The notes under the pieces: model-generated
The model's database searches: none
What the model was told of the DNA's origin: nothing
The model's input: only the letters and a program-made list of their open reading frames with translations
NCBI RefSeq assembly: GCF_050699915.1
Contig: NZ_JBOHGA010000002.1
Span: 1 to 64,000 of the forward strand
Source: Actinophytocola sp050699915
GTDB lineage: Bacteria > Actinomycetota > Actinomycetes > Mycobacteriales > Pseudonocardiaceae
Length of the DNA stretch: 64,000 nucleotides
Direction of reading: 5' to 3'
In this document: piece after piece, positions 32,133 through 41,239 of the stretch
Position numbering within the stretch: the stretch's first letter is position 1
Layout of the letters: each line of letters begins with the position of its first letter
Position numbers and translations under genes: made by a program

Positions 32133-33262
32133 ACTGGGCCTTCACTTCGTCCGGCGTTGTCACCGAGATGTACGCCGCCGGGCTGCTGCGCGGGATGCTG
32201 GAGATCCCCTCCTCGTCCTACCAGGAGCGCGCGCTGGCCGACTTCCTGGCCGAGGCGATGGTGGACCTGGGCTTCCAGACGCACATCGACGTCGTGGGCA
32301 ACGTCATCGGCGTGATCGAACGCGGCGACGGCCCGACACTGATGCTGCTGGGGCACATAGACACCGTCCCGGGCCAACTCCCGGTCCGCTCCGAGGACGG
32401 CAAGCTCTACGGCCGCGGCGCGGTGGACGCGAAGGGACCGCTCGCCGCGATGATCTGCGCCGCGGCCGGCGCGGTGGACTTCCCCGGCCGGATCGTGGTG
32501 ATCGGCGTCGTCGAGGAGGAGACCCCCGGATCCCGTGGCGCGATGGCGATCCGAGCCACCCACGACCGGCCGGACGCGCTGATCATCGGCGAACCGAGCG
32601 GCTGGTCGAGCGTGGTCCTCGGCTACAAGGGCAAGCTCGACCTGCGCTACACCGTCAAGTGCCCGGCCACCCACCCGAGCAACCCGGCGCCGAAGGCGTC
32701 CGAGCTCGCCGTCGAGTGCTGGGCCGCGCTGGTCGACCTGCTCGGGCCGGACGTCGGCCACGACGTGTTCGCCCGGCCGGGCGCGACGCTCTGCCAGCTC
32801 AACGGCGACCTGACCTCGGCCACGGCGGACATCAGCGTCCGCACCCCACCGGGGTTCGACGTCGACGCGCTGGTGCGCAAGCTGCACGAGCGCCTGACGG
32901 CCGGCAAGCTCGAGGTGCTGAACTCGGTGGCGGCCTGCCGGGTGGGCCGGGCCAACCCGGCGGTCCGCGCACTGGTGTCCGGCATCCGGCGACTGCACGC
33001 CCAGCCCCGGCTGCTGGTGAAGACGGCCACCTCGGACATGAACACCCTCGCCGAGGTCTGGGACATCCCGATGGCGACCTACGGCCCGGGCGACAGCAAG
33101 CTCGATCACGCCGACACCGAGCACATCCAGTTGTCCGACTTCCTGCGTGGCATCAACGTGCTGTCGATCGCCATCTCGGAGCTGGCACTCCTGCCCGTCG
33201 GCTCGGACGACCCGGGAGTCGGTGCACCGCTTGCCGAGAGGAGTCTTCGTTGCCCGACATGA
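32129..33262 (+). CDS. lysK: LysW-carrier hydrolase (LysK, M20 family)
   Basis: A 377-residue di-metal peptidase of the M20/ArgE/LysK family. It has GHIDTVPG with the first metal His, GRGAVDAKGPLAA with the bridging Asp, the catalytic pair in EEETPGSRGA, IIGEPSGW, and the last metal His in LDHADTEHI. It releases the finished amino acid from LysW. ATG 32129 overlaps the lysX stop (ATGA). The final 13 bases overlap the NRPS start, which ties release of the building block to its incorporation. The family is also used in lysine and arginine formation; the cluster context argues for secondary metabolism. Confidence 0.9.
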   Translation: MNWAFTSSGVVTEMYAAGLLRGMLEIPSSSYQERALADFLAEAMVDLGFQTHIDVVGNVIGVIERGDGPTLMLLGHIDTVPGQLPVRSEDGKLYGRGAVDAKGPLAAMICAAAGAVDFPGRIVVIGVVEEETPGSRGAMAIRATHDRPDALIIGEPSGWSSVVLGYKGKLDLRYTVKCPATHPSNPAPKASELAVECWAALVDLLGPDVGHDVFARPGATLCQLNGDLTSATADISVRTPPGFDVDALVRKLHERLTAGKLEVLNSVAACRVGRANPAVRALVSGIRRLHAQPRLLVKTATSDMNTLAEVWDIPMATYGPGDSKLDHADTEHIQLSDFLRGINVLSIAISELALLPVGSDDPGVGAPLAERSLRCPT

Positions 33263-36200
33263 CCCAGCGCCTCGCCGCGCTGCCCGCGCCGCGCCGTGCG
33301 CAGTTCCTCGCGCTGCTGAGGGCGCAGGCGGAGGACGCGGCCGGCCAGGGTCCGACGCCACGCGGGGACACCGGTCCGGCCCCGCTGTCGCACGCGCAGG
33401 AGACCCTGTGGTTCCTGGACCGTCTGGCGCCGGACAGTCCCGCCTACAACGTGTCGTGGTGCACCCGGCTGCGGGGCGACCTGGACGTGGGCGCGTTGCG
33501 CTCGGCGCTGGCCGCGGTCGTGGCCCGGCACGAGGCGCTGCGGACCGCGATCGTGTCGCGTGTGGACGGTCCGGTACAGGCGGTGGCCGCCGAGGTCCCG
33601 GTCGAGCTGCCGCTGGTCGAGGTGGCGGGTGACGACCACGAGCAGCAGCTCGTCGCCGCGCGGACGTTCGTCGACGAACTGGTCAAGGCACCGCTGGACC
33701 TCGCCAGGACGCCGCTGTGGCGCGCGGTGTTGGTCAGGGTGGCGCCGGACGACCACCTGTTCCTGTTCTACGCACACCACATCGCGTTCGACGACCGGTC
33801 ACTCGGTGTCCTGGCCGGCGAACTGGCCGAGGTCTACCGATCGCTGCGCGACGGCGACGAACCGCGGCTGCCCGACTTTCCCGTGCAGTACCCGGACTAC
33901 GCGGTGTGGCAACGCGACTGGTCCGACGGCGGCGAGCTGGACAAGCTGGCCACGCACTGGCGGGACGAGCTGACGGGCGCCGAGGTGCTTGAGTTCCCGA
34001 CCGACCGGCCACGCGGCGACGCGCTGACCTTCGCCGGTGACGTCGGCGGTTTCGCGGTCGGGCACGAGGGCCTGGCGCGGGCGGGGGAGCTGGCCCGAGC
34101 GGAGGGCGCGACCCGGTTCGACGTCCTCGTCGCCGCGTTCTTCACGCTGCTGCACCGCTACTCCGGCCTCGAAGACCTGGTGATCGGCTCGCCGGACGCG
34201 AACCGGCGGCACGACACGTTGTCATCGGTGATCGGGTTCTTCGTCGACATGATGGTGTTGCGCGGGGACGTCTCCGGCGACCCGACCTTCCGCGAGCTGG
34301 TGAAGCGGGTCAAGCTCGTGGCGGCGGACGCGCACGCGCACGGCGACCTGCCGTTCGACAAGCTGGTCGACGCGGTGCAGCCGACCCGTGACCCCTCCCG
34401 CTCACCGATCTTCCAGATCGTGTTCGCCCGGCAGCAGGCCGGTGCCGCGACCGACCTGCCCGGTCTCGTGACGTCGACGGAGGTCGTCCGGGTCGGCGTC
34501 TCCCGGTTCGACATGAGCTGGAACCTGGTGGAGCCAACGGTTCCCGGCGCCGACGCGCGACTGGACATCGAGTTCAACACCGACCTGTTCGACGGCGAGA
34601 GCATCGCCAGGTTCGCCCGGCACTACGACGAGCTGCTGCGCACGCTGACCGCCGACCCGGACGCCCCGCTGTCCGCGGCGGACGTGCTGAGCCCGGCGGA
34701 CAAGGAGTTCCTCGCCGAGGTCGGCAGCGGGCCGGTGCGGCCGATTCGTGAAACCACTGTGGTGGAACAGTTCGAGGCGCGCGCCGAGGAGGCTCCGGAC
34801 AGCGTGGCGGTCGTCGTCGAGGACGTCGAGACCAGCTACGCCGAGCTCAACGCCCGAGCGAACCGGCTCGCCGCCCTGCTGCGCGAACGCGGCGCCGAGC
34901 CCGGCACGCGGATCGGCCTGTGCCTGCGCAGGAACCTGGACCTGACGACCGCGGTGCTCGCGGTGCTCAAGACCGGCGCGGCCTACGTGCCGCTCGACCC
35001 GACGCATCCCTCCGCGCGGGTCGCCGAGATCGCCGCCGACGCGAGCGTGCGCGCGGTGATCGCGCACGCCGACGTCGCCGCGGCCGTGAGCGCGGTCGCC
35101 GCACCCGTCGTGACACTGGACGACGTCCGCGCGGAGCTGGCGGCGCTGCCCGCCGAGAACCTCCCGCTCGCCGCGAAGCCCGGCGACGTCGCGTACATCA
35201 TCTACACCTCCGGCAGCACCGGCCGGCCGAAGGGCGTGCTGCTCGAACATCGCGGCGTGGTCAACTTCATCGACTCCACGCGGGACCTGTTCGACCTGAC
35301 ACCGGCCGACCGGATCCTCGGGTTCGCGTCGATGACCTTCGACGTCTCGGTGTTCGAGACGTTCTCCGCGCTGCTGACCGGGGCCCGCCTGTGCGTGGCG
35401 ACCGACGACGAACGGCTGTCCATCGACCGGCTCCAGTCCTTGATGGAACGAGCCGGCATCACCGTCATCGACCTGCCGCCGACCGTGATGCCGTTGCTGG
35501 CGCCGGAGAAGTTCACCAACCTGCGGATCGCGTTCGTCGGCGGCGAGGCGTTCAGCGGTGAGCTGGTGAACCGGTGGAACCCGGGCCGGCGGCTGTTCAA
35601 CGGCTACGGGCCGACCGAGTGCACGGTGACGATGATCGTCGAGGAGTGTCCGGGCACCTGGGACGCCTCGCCGCCGATCGGGCTGCCCATGACCAACCAC
35701 GTGGCGCACGTGCTGGACCGCGAGCTGCGCCCGGTGCCGATCGGCGTGCCGGGCGAGCTGGTGATCGGCGGTGCCGGGCTGGCGCGCGGCTACCTCGACC
35801 GGGCCGAGCTGACGGCGGAGAAGTTCGTCACCGACCCGTTCGGCACCGCGCCGGGCAAACGGTTGTACCGCACCGGAGACCTGGTGAAGCGCCTGCCGGA
35901 CGGGCGGCTGGTCTTCCTCGGCCGGCTCGACCAGCAGGTCAAGATCCGTGGTCTGCGGATCGAGCTGGGCGAGGTGGAGTCGGCGTTGGCCGCCTTCGCC
36001 GGGATCGGGCCGGTCAGCGTGCGGCCGTGGACCGACGACGCCGGTGACAAGCACCTGGTCGGCTACCTGACGGGCGTCGGCGAGCAGCAGGTGCCGTCGG
36101 TGCGCGCGCATCTCGGCACGGTCCTGCCGTCGTACATGATCCCGTCGTACTTCGTCGTCCTGGAAGAACTTCCGCTTACCAGCAGCGGCAAGGTCGACTG

Positions 36201-37338
36201 GCGCAGGCTGCCCGCGCCGGACCCGGGCTCGGCGGGCGTCGGGTCGGCCGACGAGCCACGCACCGCGACCGAACGGGTGCTGCTGCGCGAGGTGCTCACC
36301 CCGCTGCTGCGCAACGACCGGCTCGGCGTGCACGACGACTTCTTCCAGGCGGGCGGCAACAGCCTCCAGGCCGCACAGCTGATGTCGGCGATCAACCGCA
36401 GGTTCGAGGTGGAGATCGCGCTCAACGACTTCTTCGTCTCACCCACGGCCGCGCACCTGGCCACCACCATCGACACCGCCCGCGCCACGCGGCTCGGCGA
36501 CGACGATCCGCTCGACATGCTGGAGAACCTGTCGAGCACGGAGGCCCCGGCGGACGACGGCCGGGCACCGGTGCTGATGCGACCGCCCGGCCCGGCGCGG
36601 GTGATCCTGGTGCACCCGTCGGGCGGTGAGCTGTTCTGCTACGTGCCGCTGGTCAGGGCGCTGCGCGAGGGCATCGGGGTGGCCGGGTTCGCCGCCGACC
36701 CGCGGGATGCCGCCCTGGAACCCCGAGACGGCGTGACGGCTGTCGCCACCCGGATCACGCGGGGACTGGTCACGGCCGGCCTCCCGGAGTCGTTCTGCCT
36801 GGCCGGCTGGTCCTACGGGGGCGTACTCGCCTTCGAGGTCGCCAGGCAGCTGGAGCGGGAAACCGGTCAACGGCCGTCGCTGTTGCTCCTGGACGCCTTC
36901 TACGACGAAGACGACGTCCTGCTCGACGAGGACATGGTCCGCCGGCGGTTCGTGCACGACGTCGCCAGGCTGGCGGGGCAGGACGGCCCGCCGGTGCGCG
37001 CGGTGCTGGACGACCCGGTCGCCGATCTGACCGACCTGCGGAAGACCCTGGCGTCGCTCGGTGTCGAACTGGAGCTGGACGACGACGAGCTGGCCAGTCG
37101 CTACGCCACCTTCCGGGCGTGCGCGCTGTCGATGCAGTCCTACCAACCGCCGGGCCCGTACGGCGGGCCGGTCACCCTCCTGGCCGCCTCGCCTCGCCCC
37201 GCCGCGGAAGCGCAGTGGCGGGCGGTGTGCACGGGCCCGTTCCAGGCCGACGACCTGCCCGGCGACCACTACACGCTGTTCTCGGAACCGGCGCTGGGCC
37301 GGATCGTCACCGAGATCGAACGGACGCTCGCGCCCTGA
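33250..37338 (+). CDS. one-module nonribosomal peptide synthetase (C-A-T-TE)
   Basis: About 1362 residues in four domains. Condensation is about 45-470; its HHxxxDG site reads HHIAFDD (about 176-182), keeping the histidines and Asp but not the Gly. Adenylation is about 490-1000, with YTSGSTGRPKG, NGYGPTE, YRTGD and GRLDQQVKIRGLRIELGE. The carrier-domain serine is about 1038 in GGNSLQ. Thioesterase is about 1110-1362, with S1188 in GWSYGG and a His near 1338 in GDHYTLF. Specificity-pocket residues read roughly D-V-F-D-F-G-G-V-T, a set I cannot match to a known amino acid. TTG 33250 follows GAGAGGAG and overlaps lysK. The long upstream extension of the frame is not coding. One condensation plus release gives a dipeptide-like product. 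Confidence 0.88.
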   Translation: MPDMTQRLAALPAPRRAQFLALLRAQAEDAAGQGPTPRGDTGPAPLSHAQETLWFLDRLAPDSPAYNVSWCTRLRGDLDVGALRSALAAVVARHEALRTAIVSRVDGPVQAVAAEVPVELPLVEVAGDDHEQQLVAARTFVDELVKAPLDLARTPLWRAVLVRVAPDDHLFLFYAHHIAFDDRSLGVLAGELAEVYRSLRDGDEPRLPDFPVQYPDYAVWQRDWSDGGELDKLATHWRDELTGAEVLEFPTDRPRGDALTFAGDVGGFAVGHEGLARAGELARAEGATRFDVLVAAFFTLLHRYSGLEDLVIGSPDANRRHDTLSSVIGFFVDMMVLRGDVSGDPTFRELVKRVKLVAADAHAHGDLPFDKLVDAVQPTRDPSRSPIFQIVFARQQAGAATDLPGLVTSTEVVRVGVSRFDMSWNLVEPTVPGADARLDIEFNTDLFDGESIARFARHYDELLRTLTADPDAPLSAADVLSPADKEFLAEVGSGPVRPIRETTVVEQFEARAEEAPDSVAVVVEDVETSYAELNARANRLAALLRERGAEPGTRIGLCLRRNLDLTTAVLAVLKTGAAYVPLDPTHPSARVAEIAADASVRAVIAHADVAAAVSAVAAPVVTLDDVRAELAALPAENLPLAAKPGDVAYIIYTSGSTGRPKGVLLEHRGVVNFIDSTRDLFDLTPADRILGFASMTFDVSVFETFSALLTGARLCVATDDERLSIDRLQSLMERAGITVIDLPPTVMPLLAPEKFTNLRIAFVGGEAFSGELVNRWNPGRRLFNGYGPTECTVTMIVEECPGTWDASPPIGLPMTNHVAHVLDRELRPVPIGVPGELVIGGAGLARGYLDRAELTAEKFVTDPFGTAPGKRLYRTGDLVKRLPDGRLVFLGRLDQQVKIRGLRIELGEVESALAAFAGIGPVSVRPWTDDAGDKHLVGYLTGVGEQQVPSVRAHLGTVLPSYMIPSYFVVLEELPLTSSGKVDWRRLPAPDPGSAGVGSADEPRTATERVLLREVLTPLLRNDRLGVHDDFFQAGGNSLQAAQLMSAINRRFEVEIALNDFFVSPTAAHLATTIDTARATRLGDDDPLDMLENLSSTEAPADDGRAPVLMRPPGPARVILVHPSGGELFCYVPLVRALREGIGVAGFAADPRDAALEPRDGVTAVATRITRGLVTAGLPESFCLAGWSYGGVLAFEVARQLERETGQRPSLLLLDAFYDEDDVLLDEDMVRRRFVHDVARLAGQDGPPVRAVLDDPVADLTDLRKTLASLGVELELDDDELASRYATFRACALSMQSYQPPGPYGGPVTLLAASPRPAAEAQWRAVCTGPFQADDLPGDHYTLFSEPALGRIVTEIERTLAP

Positions 37339-37348
37339 GGAGACGTAC

Positions 37349-38503
37349 ATGCGGTTCGGGTTCACCGAGGAACAACAACGGTTCCGGGCGGACGTGCGGC
37401 AGACGCTGCACTCCGCCGAGGTGCGCGCGGCGGCGGTCGACGCCACCGGTGCGGACGGCGTCGAGCCGGACGTGCGGCCGCTGTACCGCCTGCTCGGTGA
37501 GCTCGGACTGCTCGCCGTGCACTGGCCCGCCGAGTTCGGCGGCGCGGACCGGCCGCTCACCGACGCCGCGATCGTCGCCGAGGAGCTCGTGCGCGCGGGA
37601 GTGCCGGACACGTTGCACGTCAACACCATCCAGATCGTCGGCCAGTTCCTGCTGATGGCGGGTTCCACCGCACAGCAGCGCCGGCATCTGCCCGGGCTGG
37701 CTCGCGGTGAGCGGTTCGCGTCGGTGCTCTACACCGAACCGGACGCGGGATCGGATCTCGGCGCGCTGCGGACCGTGGCCGAGCCGGACGGCGACGGCTA
37801 CCGGCTCACCGGCACGAAGGTGTTCAGCCTCAAGACGCGGTTCGTCGACCTCGGGCTGTGCGCGGCCCGTACGACGCCGGATGTCGGGAAGTACCAAGGG
37901 ATCAGCCTGTTCCTGGTCGACCTGAGCGCTCCCGGTGTGACGGTGACGGTGATACCCGGCGTCGGCGACGAGCAGTTCCACCGGGTCGACCTCGACTCGG
38001 TGCCGGTGTCCGGCGACGACCTCCTCGGGCCGCGCGACCAGGGATGGCCGCTGCTCAACGAGGCACTGGCCATCGAACGCACCGGCCTCGACTACCACCT
38101 CAAGGCGGAGCACTGGCTCGAGGCCGCGCTGGAGGCGTTGGTCGACCGCGAGCCGGACTCCCCGCACGACGCCTACCTCGAGCAGATCGGCCGCTGGGAC
38201 GGCGCGCTCACCGCCGACCACGCGCTCGCCTGGGAGGTGCTCACCGGACTCGCGGCCGACCGCGTCGACCCGGTCGCGGCCGCCGTCGCCAAGTACCACA
38301 GCAGCGAGCTCGCCCAGAGCATCGCGGCGTGGGCCGCCGACATCCCCGGCCCCGAGCAGCGGGCGAACCGCACCAGGGCGGCCGTGACGCTGGACTCCGC
38401 CTACCGGGAGGCGCCGGGGCTCACGCTGTCCGCGGGCACCTCCGAGGTGATGCTGCAGATCATGGCCGCCGCGTTCGACTCCATCGGACAGGAGAAGCGC
38501 TGA
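37349..38503 (+). CDS. acyl-CoA dehydrogenase-like flavoprotein, subunit 1
   Basis: A 384-residue acyl-CoA dehydrogenase. It has an N-terminal helical domain (FGFTEEQQRFRADVRQTL), a middle beta domain with YTEPDAGSDLG and GYRLTGTKVFSLK for FAD binding, and a C-terminal helical domain ending LSAGTSEVMLQIMA. The usual catalytic Glu before GT (YEGT) is Ala here, as in one subunit of heteromeric dehydrogenases. GAGGAGA ends six bases before ATG 37349, and the gene follows the NRPS by 10 nt. With the next gene it probably forms a mixed complex that desaturates a carrier-bound amino acid, for example the alpha-beta bond found in azinomycin-type units. Confidence 0.85.
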   Translation: MRFGFTEEQQRFRADVRQTLHSAEVRAAAVDATGADGVEPDVRPLYRLLGELGLLAVHWPAEFGGADRPLTDAAIVAEELVRAGVPDTLHVNTIQIVGQFLLMAGSTAQQRRHLPGLARGERFASVLYTEPDAGSDLGALRTVAEPDGDGYRLTGTKVFSLKTRFVDLGLCAARTTPDVGKYQGISLFLVDLSAPGVTVTVIPGVGDEQFHRVDLDSVPVSGDDLLGPRDQGWPLLNEALAIERTGLDYHLKAEHWLEAALEALVDREPDSPHDAYLEQIGRWDGALTADHALAWEVLTGLAADRVDPVAAAVAKYHSSELAQSIAAWAADIPGPEQRANRTRAAVTLDSAYREAPGLTLSAGTSEVMLQIMAAAFDSIGQEKR

Positions 38504-38504
38504 C

Positions 38505-39587
38505 GTGGACCCGACTCCCGACCCGCTCGTCGTCCAGCTGCGCAAGGCGTTGCGGACGGCTCTCGCCCGCATCCCTGTGCGCTCCGAGGTGCACGGCGCG
38601 CCGGTGACCGACGGAGCCGCCGGCCCCGCACGGGCCGTGCTCGACCAGCTCGGCGCGGCCGACTTCGAACGACCCGCTGACGCCGGCGGCCTCGACCTCG
38701 GCCTCACGGCCGGGGTGCTCGTCAGCGAGGAGCTCGGCCGCGCGGCAGGCGGAAACCCCTACCGGGCCGTCGCGACGGCTGCCGATGTTGGTCGCCCGGC
38801 AGGCGCGGCACTGGCCGGGTTGGAGGCACTGCCGGTCGGCGACGGCGTCACCGCGAAGCCGCGAGGGGACGGCTGGGAACTGACCGGCACGGCCACGGTC
38901 GACGACCCGGAACCCGGGCCGCTGCTGGTGGCCACCAGGACGGGCGGCGTGCCGGTGCTCGTCGCGGTGCCGCGCGACGCACCCGGCCGCGGCGTGGCAG
39001 CCGGCTGGCCACCGGTCGTCCGGCTCGAGGCGACGCCGGTCACCGAAGCGGACGTGGTCGCGGAGCTGGACGACTCGCTCGCCGGGCCGCTTGCGCGAGC
39101 GCGGCTCCGGCAGGCCGCTTACCTGCTGGGCATCGCCGAGGGCGCGCACCAGCTCGCGGTGCGCTACGCCGGTGTCCGTCGGCAGTTCGACACCAGGCTG
39201 CGTGACCTGCCCGCGGTGGCCTTCCCACTGGCGCGTGCCGTGGTGGCGCTGCGTGCGACGAGGACGGCGGTGTACCGGGGCGCCTGGCTGGTCGACTCCG
39301 GGCACGACCAGGTCGACACCGCGCCGGTCACCGCGCTGGCGATGGCCGCCGAGACCGCGCGCGACGTGGTGCGGGTGTGCATGCAGAGCTGCGGCGTGCG
39401 GGCGATGACCCCGGAGCTCGGTCTGCATCGGTACTTCCGGCTGGCCGCGGCCGAGTCCAGCCGCTACGGCGAGCCCGCCGCGCTGTGGCGACTGGCCGGC
39501 GCCGCCCGCCTCGACCTGGCCAGGCGCACCGCCACGACCGACCGCGCCGAGTGGCCGGCCGCGGCGGCGGTCCCAGGGCACGTCTGA
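38505..39587 (+). CDS. acyl-CoA dehydrogenase-like flavoprotein, subunit 2
   Basis: A 360-residue, more divergent member. The N-terminal part is short, the FAD-binding middle domain is weakly conserved (GDGWELTGTATVDDPEPGP), and the C-terminal helices are clear (LGIAEGAHQLAVRYAGVRRQFDTRL, with the QFG-like QFD). GTG 38505 begins one base after the stop of subunit 1. Adjacent large/divergent dehydrogenase pairs often build alpha2-beta2 complexes in actinobacteria, each chain giving part of the active site, so the two should be read together. It is the last gene of the lysX-lysK-NRPS transcript and faces the response-regulator gene tail to tail. Confidence 0.8.
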   Translation: MDPTPDPLVVQLRKALRTALARIPVRSEVHGAPVTDGAAGPARAVLDQLGAADFERPADAGGLDLGLTAGVLVSEELGRAAGGNPYRAVATAADVGRPAGAALAGLEALPVGDGVTAKPRGDGWELTGTATVDDPEPGPLLVATRTGGVPVLVAVPRDAPGRGVAAGWPPVVRLEATPVTEADVVAELDDSLAGPLARARLRQAAYLLGIAEGAHQLAVRYAGVRRQFDTRLRDLPAVAFPLARAVVALRATRTAVYRGAWLVDSGHDQVDTAPVTALAMAAETARDVVRVCMQSCGVRAMTPELGLHRYFRLAAAESSRYGEPAALWRLAGAARLDLARRTATTDRAEWPAAAAVPGHV

Positions 39588-39636
39588 CGGATCTCCGGCC
39601 GCGCGACCAAGACCCGCCAGACGCGCCCTGTGCGGG

Positions 39637-40359
39637 TCAGCCCGCGCGCAGGTCTGCCTGGCTCCCGGGCTTCTCGTCGCCGGGAGCGCGCCCGGTCGGC
39701 TGGATGAGCCCGGACCGGTAGGCCAGAGACACGAGCTGGGCGCGGTCGCGGACACCGAGCTTGGTGCGCACCCGGTAGAGATGGGTGCGCACGGTGGCCA
39801 CGCCGATGGTCAGCGCGCGCGCCACCTCCTCGGTGGACATTCCCCGTGCCACCATCTGGGTGACGTCCCGCTCCCGCGGGGTCAGCTCGGTCAGCTCGGT
39901 CACCTCCGGGCACGGCGCGGACTCCAGGGTGTCCGGCTGTTCGCGGAACCAGGTGACCAGGCGCTGCGCGATGTCCGGCGCGAGCATGGTGCGGCCCGCG
40001 GCCGCCGCCCGGGTCGCGCTGATCAGATCCTGTGGGCTCGCGTCCTTGCCGAGCAGGCAGCTCGCACCGGCGTGCAGCACGTCGCTGACCGTCTTGTCGG
40101 CGTCGGATCCGGTGAACACCACGATGTTGGGCCGCGTGTCCTCCTTGCCGAGCCTGCGGATCATCTCCAGGCCGGAGATGGTCCGCAGGTTCAGGTCGGT
40201 GACCACGACATCGGGCCGCGCCGTGCGCACGAGGACGATGGCCTCCATGCCGTTGTCGGTCGTGTCGATCACGTCGATGTCCGGCGCGGCGTCGAGCAGC
40301 GTCCGTAAGCCGTCTCTGATGACCGGCAGTTCGTCGCAGATGAGTACCCGAATTGTCAT
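39637..40359 (-). CDS. LuxR/NarL-type response regulator
   Basis: A 240-residue two-domain regulator. The receiver domain (1-125) has the acidic pair in ICDELP, the phosphorylatable D55 in VVTDLNL and K105 in LLGKDA. The C-terminal helix-turn-helix (about 158-218) has LTPRERDVTQMVARGMSTEEVARAL and VRTHLYRVRTKLGV. No sensor kinase lies in the window. ATG 40359 overlaps the end of a decayed MFS fragment by ATGA. It stands between the NRPS transcript and the amidinotransferase and is the only DNA-binding regulator inside the cluster, so it is the likely pathway regulator. The inverted repeats upstream (40706-40740, 41131-41190) are candidate sites. Confidence 0.87.
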   Translation of the reverse strand: MTIRVLICDELPVIRDGLRTLLDAAPDIDVIDTTDNGMEAIVLVRTARPDVVVTDLNLRTISGLEMIRRLGKEDTRPNIVVFTGSDADKTVSDVLHAGASCLLGKDASPQDLISATRAAAAGRTMLAPDIAQRLVTWFREQPDTLESAPCPEVTELTELTPRERDVTQMVARGMSTEEVARALTIGVATVRTHLYRVRTKLGVRDRAQLVSLAYRSGLIQPTGRAPGDEKPGSQADLRAG

Positions 40360-40640
40360 CGTGTTCCGCCTCGATCAGGGTAGCTGGAAGCCTTTGCCGC
40401 GACACCGTCCCGAATCTGGCGGATCGTGCTCCCCTTCCGCTCAGCCACGGCGGGCTCCGGCTTCGAGGTCCTGGTCAGCGTTGGGCTGACCACTGACACA
40501 ACGAAGTGCACCGCGCCGGTCACCAGAGTGACCGGGGCGGCGCTGACGAGCAGCACTAGGAGGCCGCCGAGCCCGGGTCCGCCGATCTGGGCGATCGACG
40601 CGCCGGCCCACGGCCCGATAAGGGTCGTTTCGTAGCTCCC
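40356..40640 (-). pseudogene. decayed MFS transporter fragment
   Basis: An open frame on the minus strand without a credible start (first possible GTG at 40556). Read from about 40640 it gives AQIGGPGLGGLLVLLVSAAP, then a segment ending FVVSVVSPTLTR, then SKPEPAVAERKGSTIRQIRDGV. This follows the helix 5-6 region of DHA3-type MFS exporters, which typically reads close to QIAGPGLGGLLVQLLGAP, then SFLVSALLL, then PEP and a basic stretch ending IREGL. Both ends are missing, so it looks like a remnant of a lost exporter. Its TGA overlaps the response-regulator start as ATGA, so the residual frame may still be translated. Confidence 0.5.
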
Positions 40641-40705
40641 CGGTTCGCCCCAGTGATCAGCATCTGAGTTCTTCCCCCTGTTCTAGACGTCGACCCCACA
40701 CGTCG

Positions 40706-40740
40706 CGCCGCTATCCGGACCCATCGACCGGATAGCGGCG
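40706..40740. promoter_or_regulatory. perfect 13-bp inverted repeat
   Basis: CGCCGCTATCCGG and its exact complement are separated by nine bases (ACCCATCGA). It lies between the divergent response-regulator and amidinotransferase units. There is no following T-run on either strand, so an operator is somewhat more likely than a terminator. RNA hairpin formation is possible from both strands. Confidence 0.6.
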
Positions 40741-41239
40741 TCGTAGATGCGCGGAGACGTCATCCATCATGATGCCGTGCGGGAAGTGATCCATAAACAT
40801 GTACAAATCGCTTCCCGCGAAAATCAAACCTCAATCGGTTCTAGTCCATGTTTCGAGTGAATGTCAACCTTGCCGACGAACAAGCAACGGATCGGACCGA
40901 CGCGGCGGAGCCGGTGTTCGGCTACATGCACTCGCCGAGGATGCTGCGTTCGGCGGTGTGGCCCATCGGCGGCACGGCCGTTGACCCTGGCCGCCGCGCG
41001 GCCCAAGGTCGCGAACCGGACATTCCGTTCGGGCAAGTGATTGCCTGGTCAAGGACCAGCGAACGGTCGCTGCGCGGCATCGGTTCCGGCTATGCTCGAA
41101 CGCGAGGACGACTACCGCTGGGGCTCGACCGTCCTTTGTCTATAAAGGACATTTGGTAATGGTTTGATCGTTTCACCTGCCCTTGAAACGACTGACTGAC
41201 GCCGCGTCGACGCGGCAGGACGGGAGGGACAACAACCCG
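40741..41239. other. long non-coding upstream region of the amidinotransferase
   Basis: No gene is supported in this 500-base stretch. One 103-codon plus-strand frame (40848-41159) lacks a ribosome site and family features. AT content rises near 40780-40860 and 41130-41170. Two short inverted repeats lie at 41131-41150 and 41169-41190. It most likely contains the amidinotransferase promoter and regulator sites. Confidence 0.5.
41131..41190. promoter_or_regulatory. two adjacent inverted repeats upstream of the amidinotransferase
   Basis: The first is GTCCTTT-6-AAAGGAC (41131-41150), the second CGTTTCA-8-TGAAACG (41169-41190). Both have perfect seven-base arms and lie 50-110 bases before ATG 41240. 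Spacing of paired dyads suits a dimeric or tetrameric regulator such as the cluster LuxR-type protein. An attenuating leader hairpin is an alternative. Confidence 0.5.

Noticed and set aside
32083..33249. N-terminal extension of the NRPS frame covering about 390 codons upstream of 33250
   Set aside because: It runs antisense-frame through lysK, has Arg/Pro/Gly-rich composition without domains, and the ribosome site GAGAGGAG sits right before TTG 33250.
40848..41159. 103-codon plus-strand frame upstream of the amidinotransferase
   Set aside because: No ribosome binding site, no family features, overlaps regulatory dyads.
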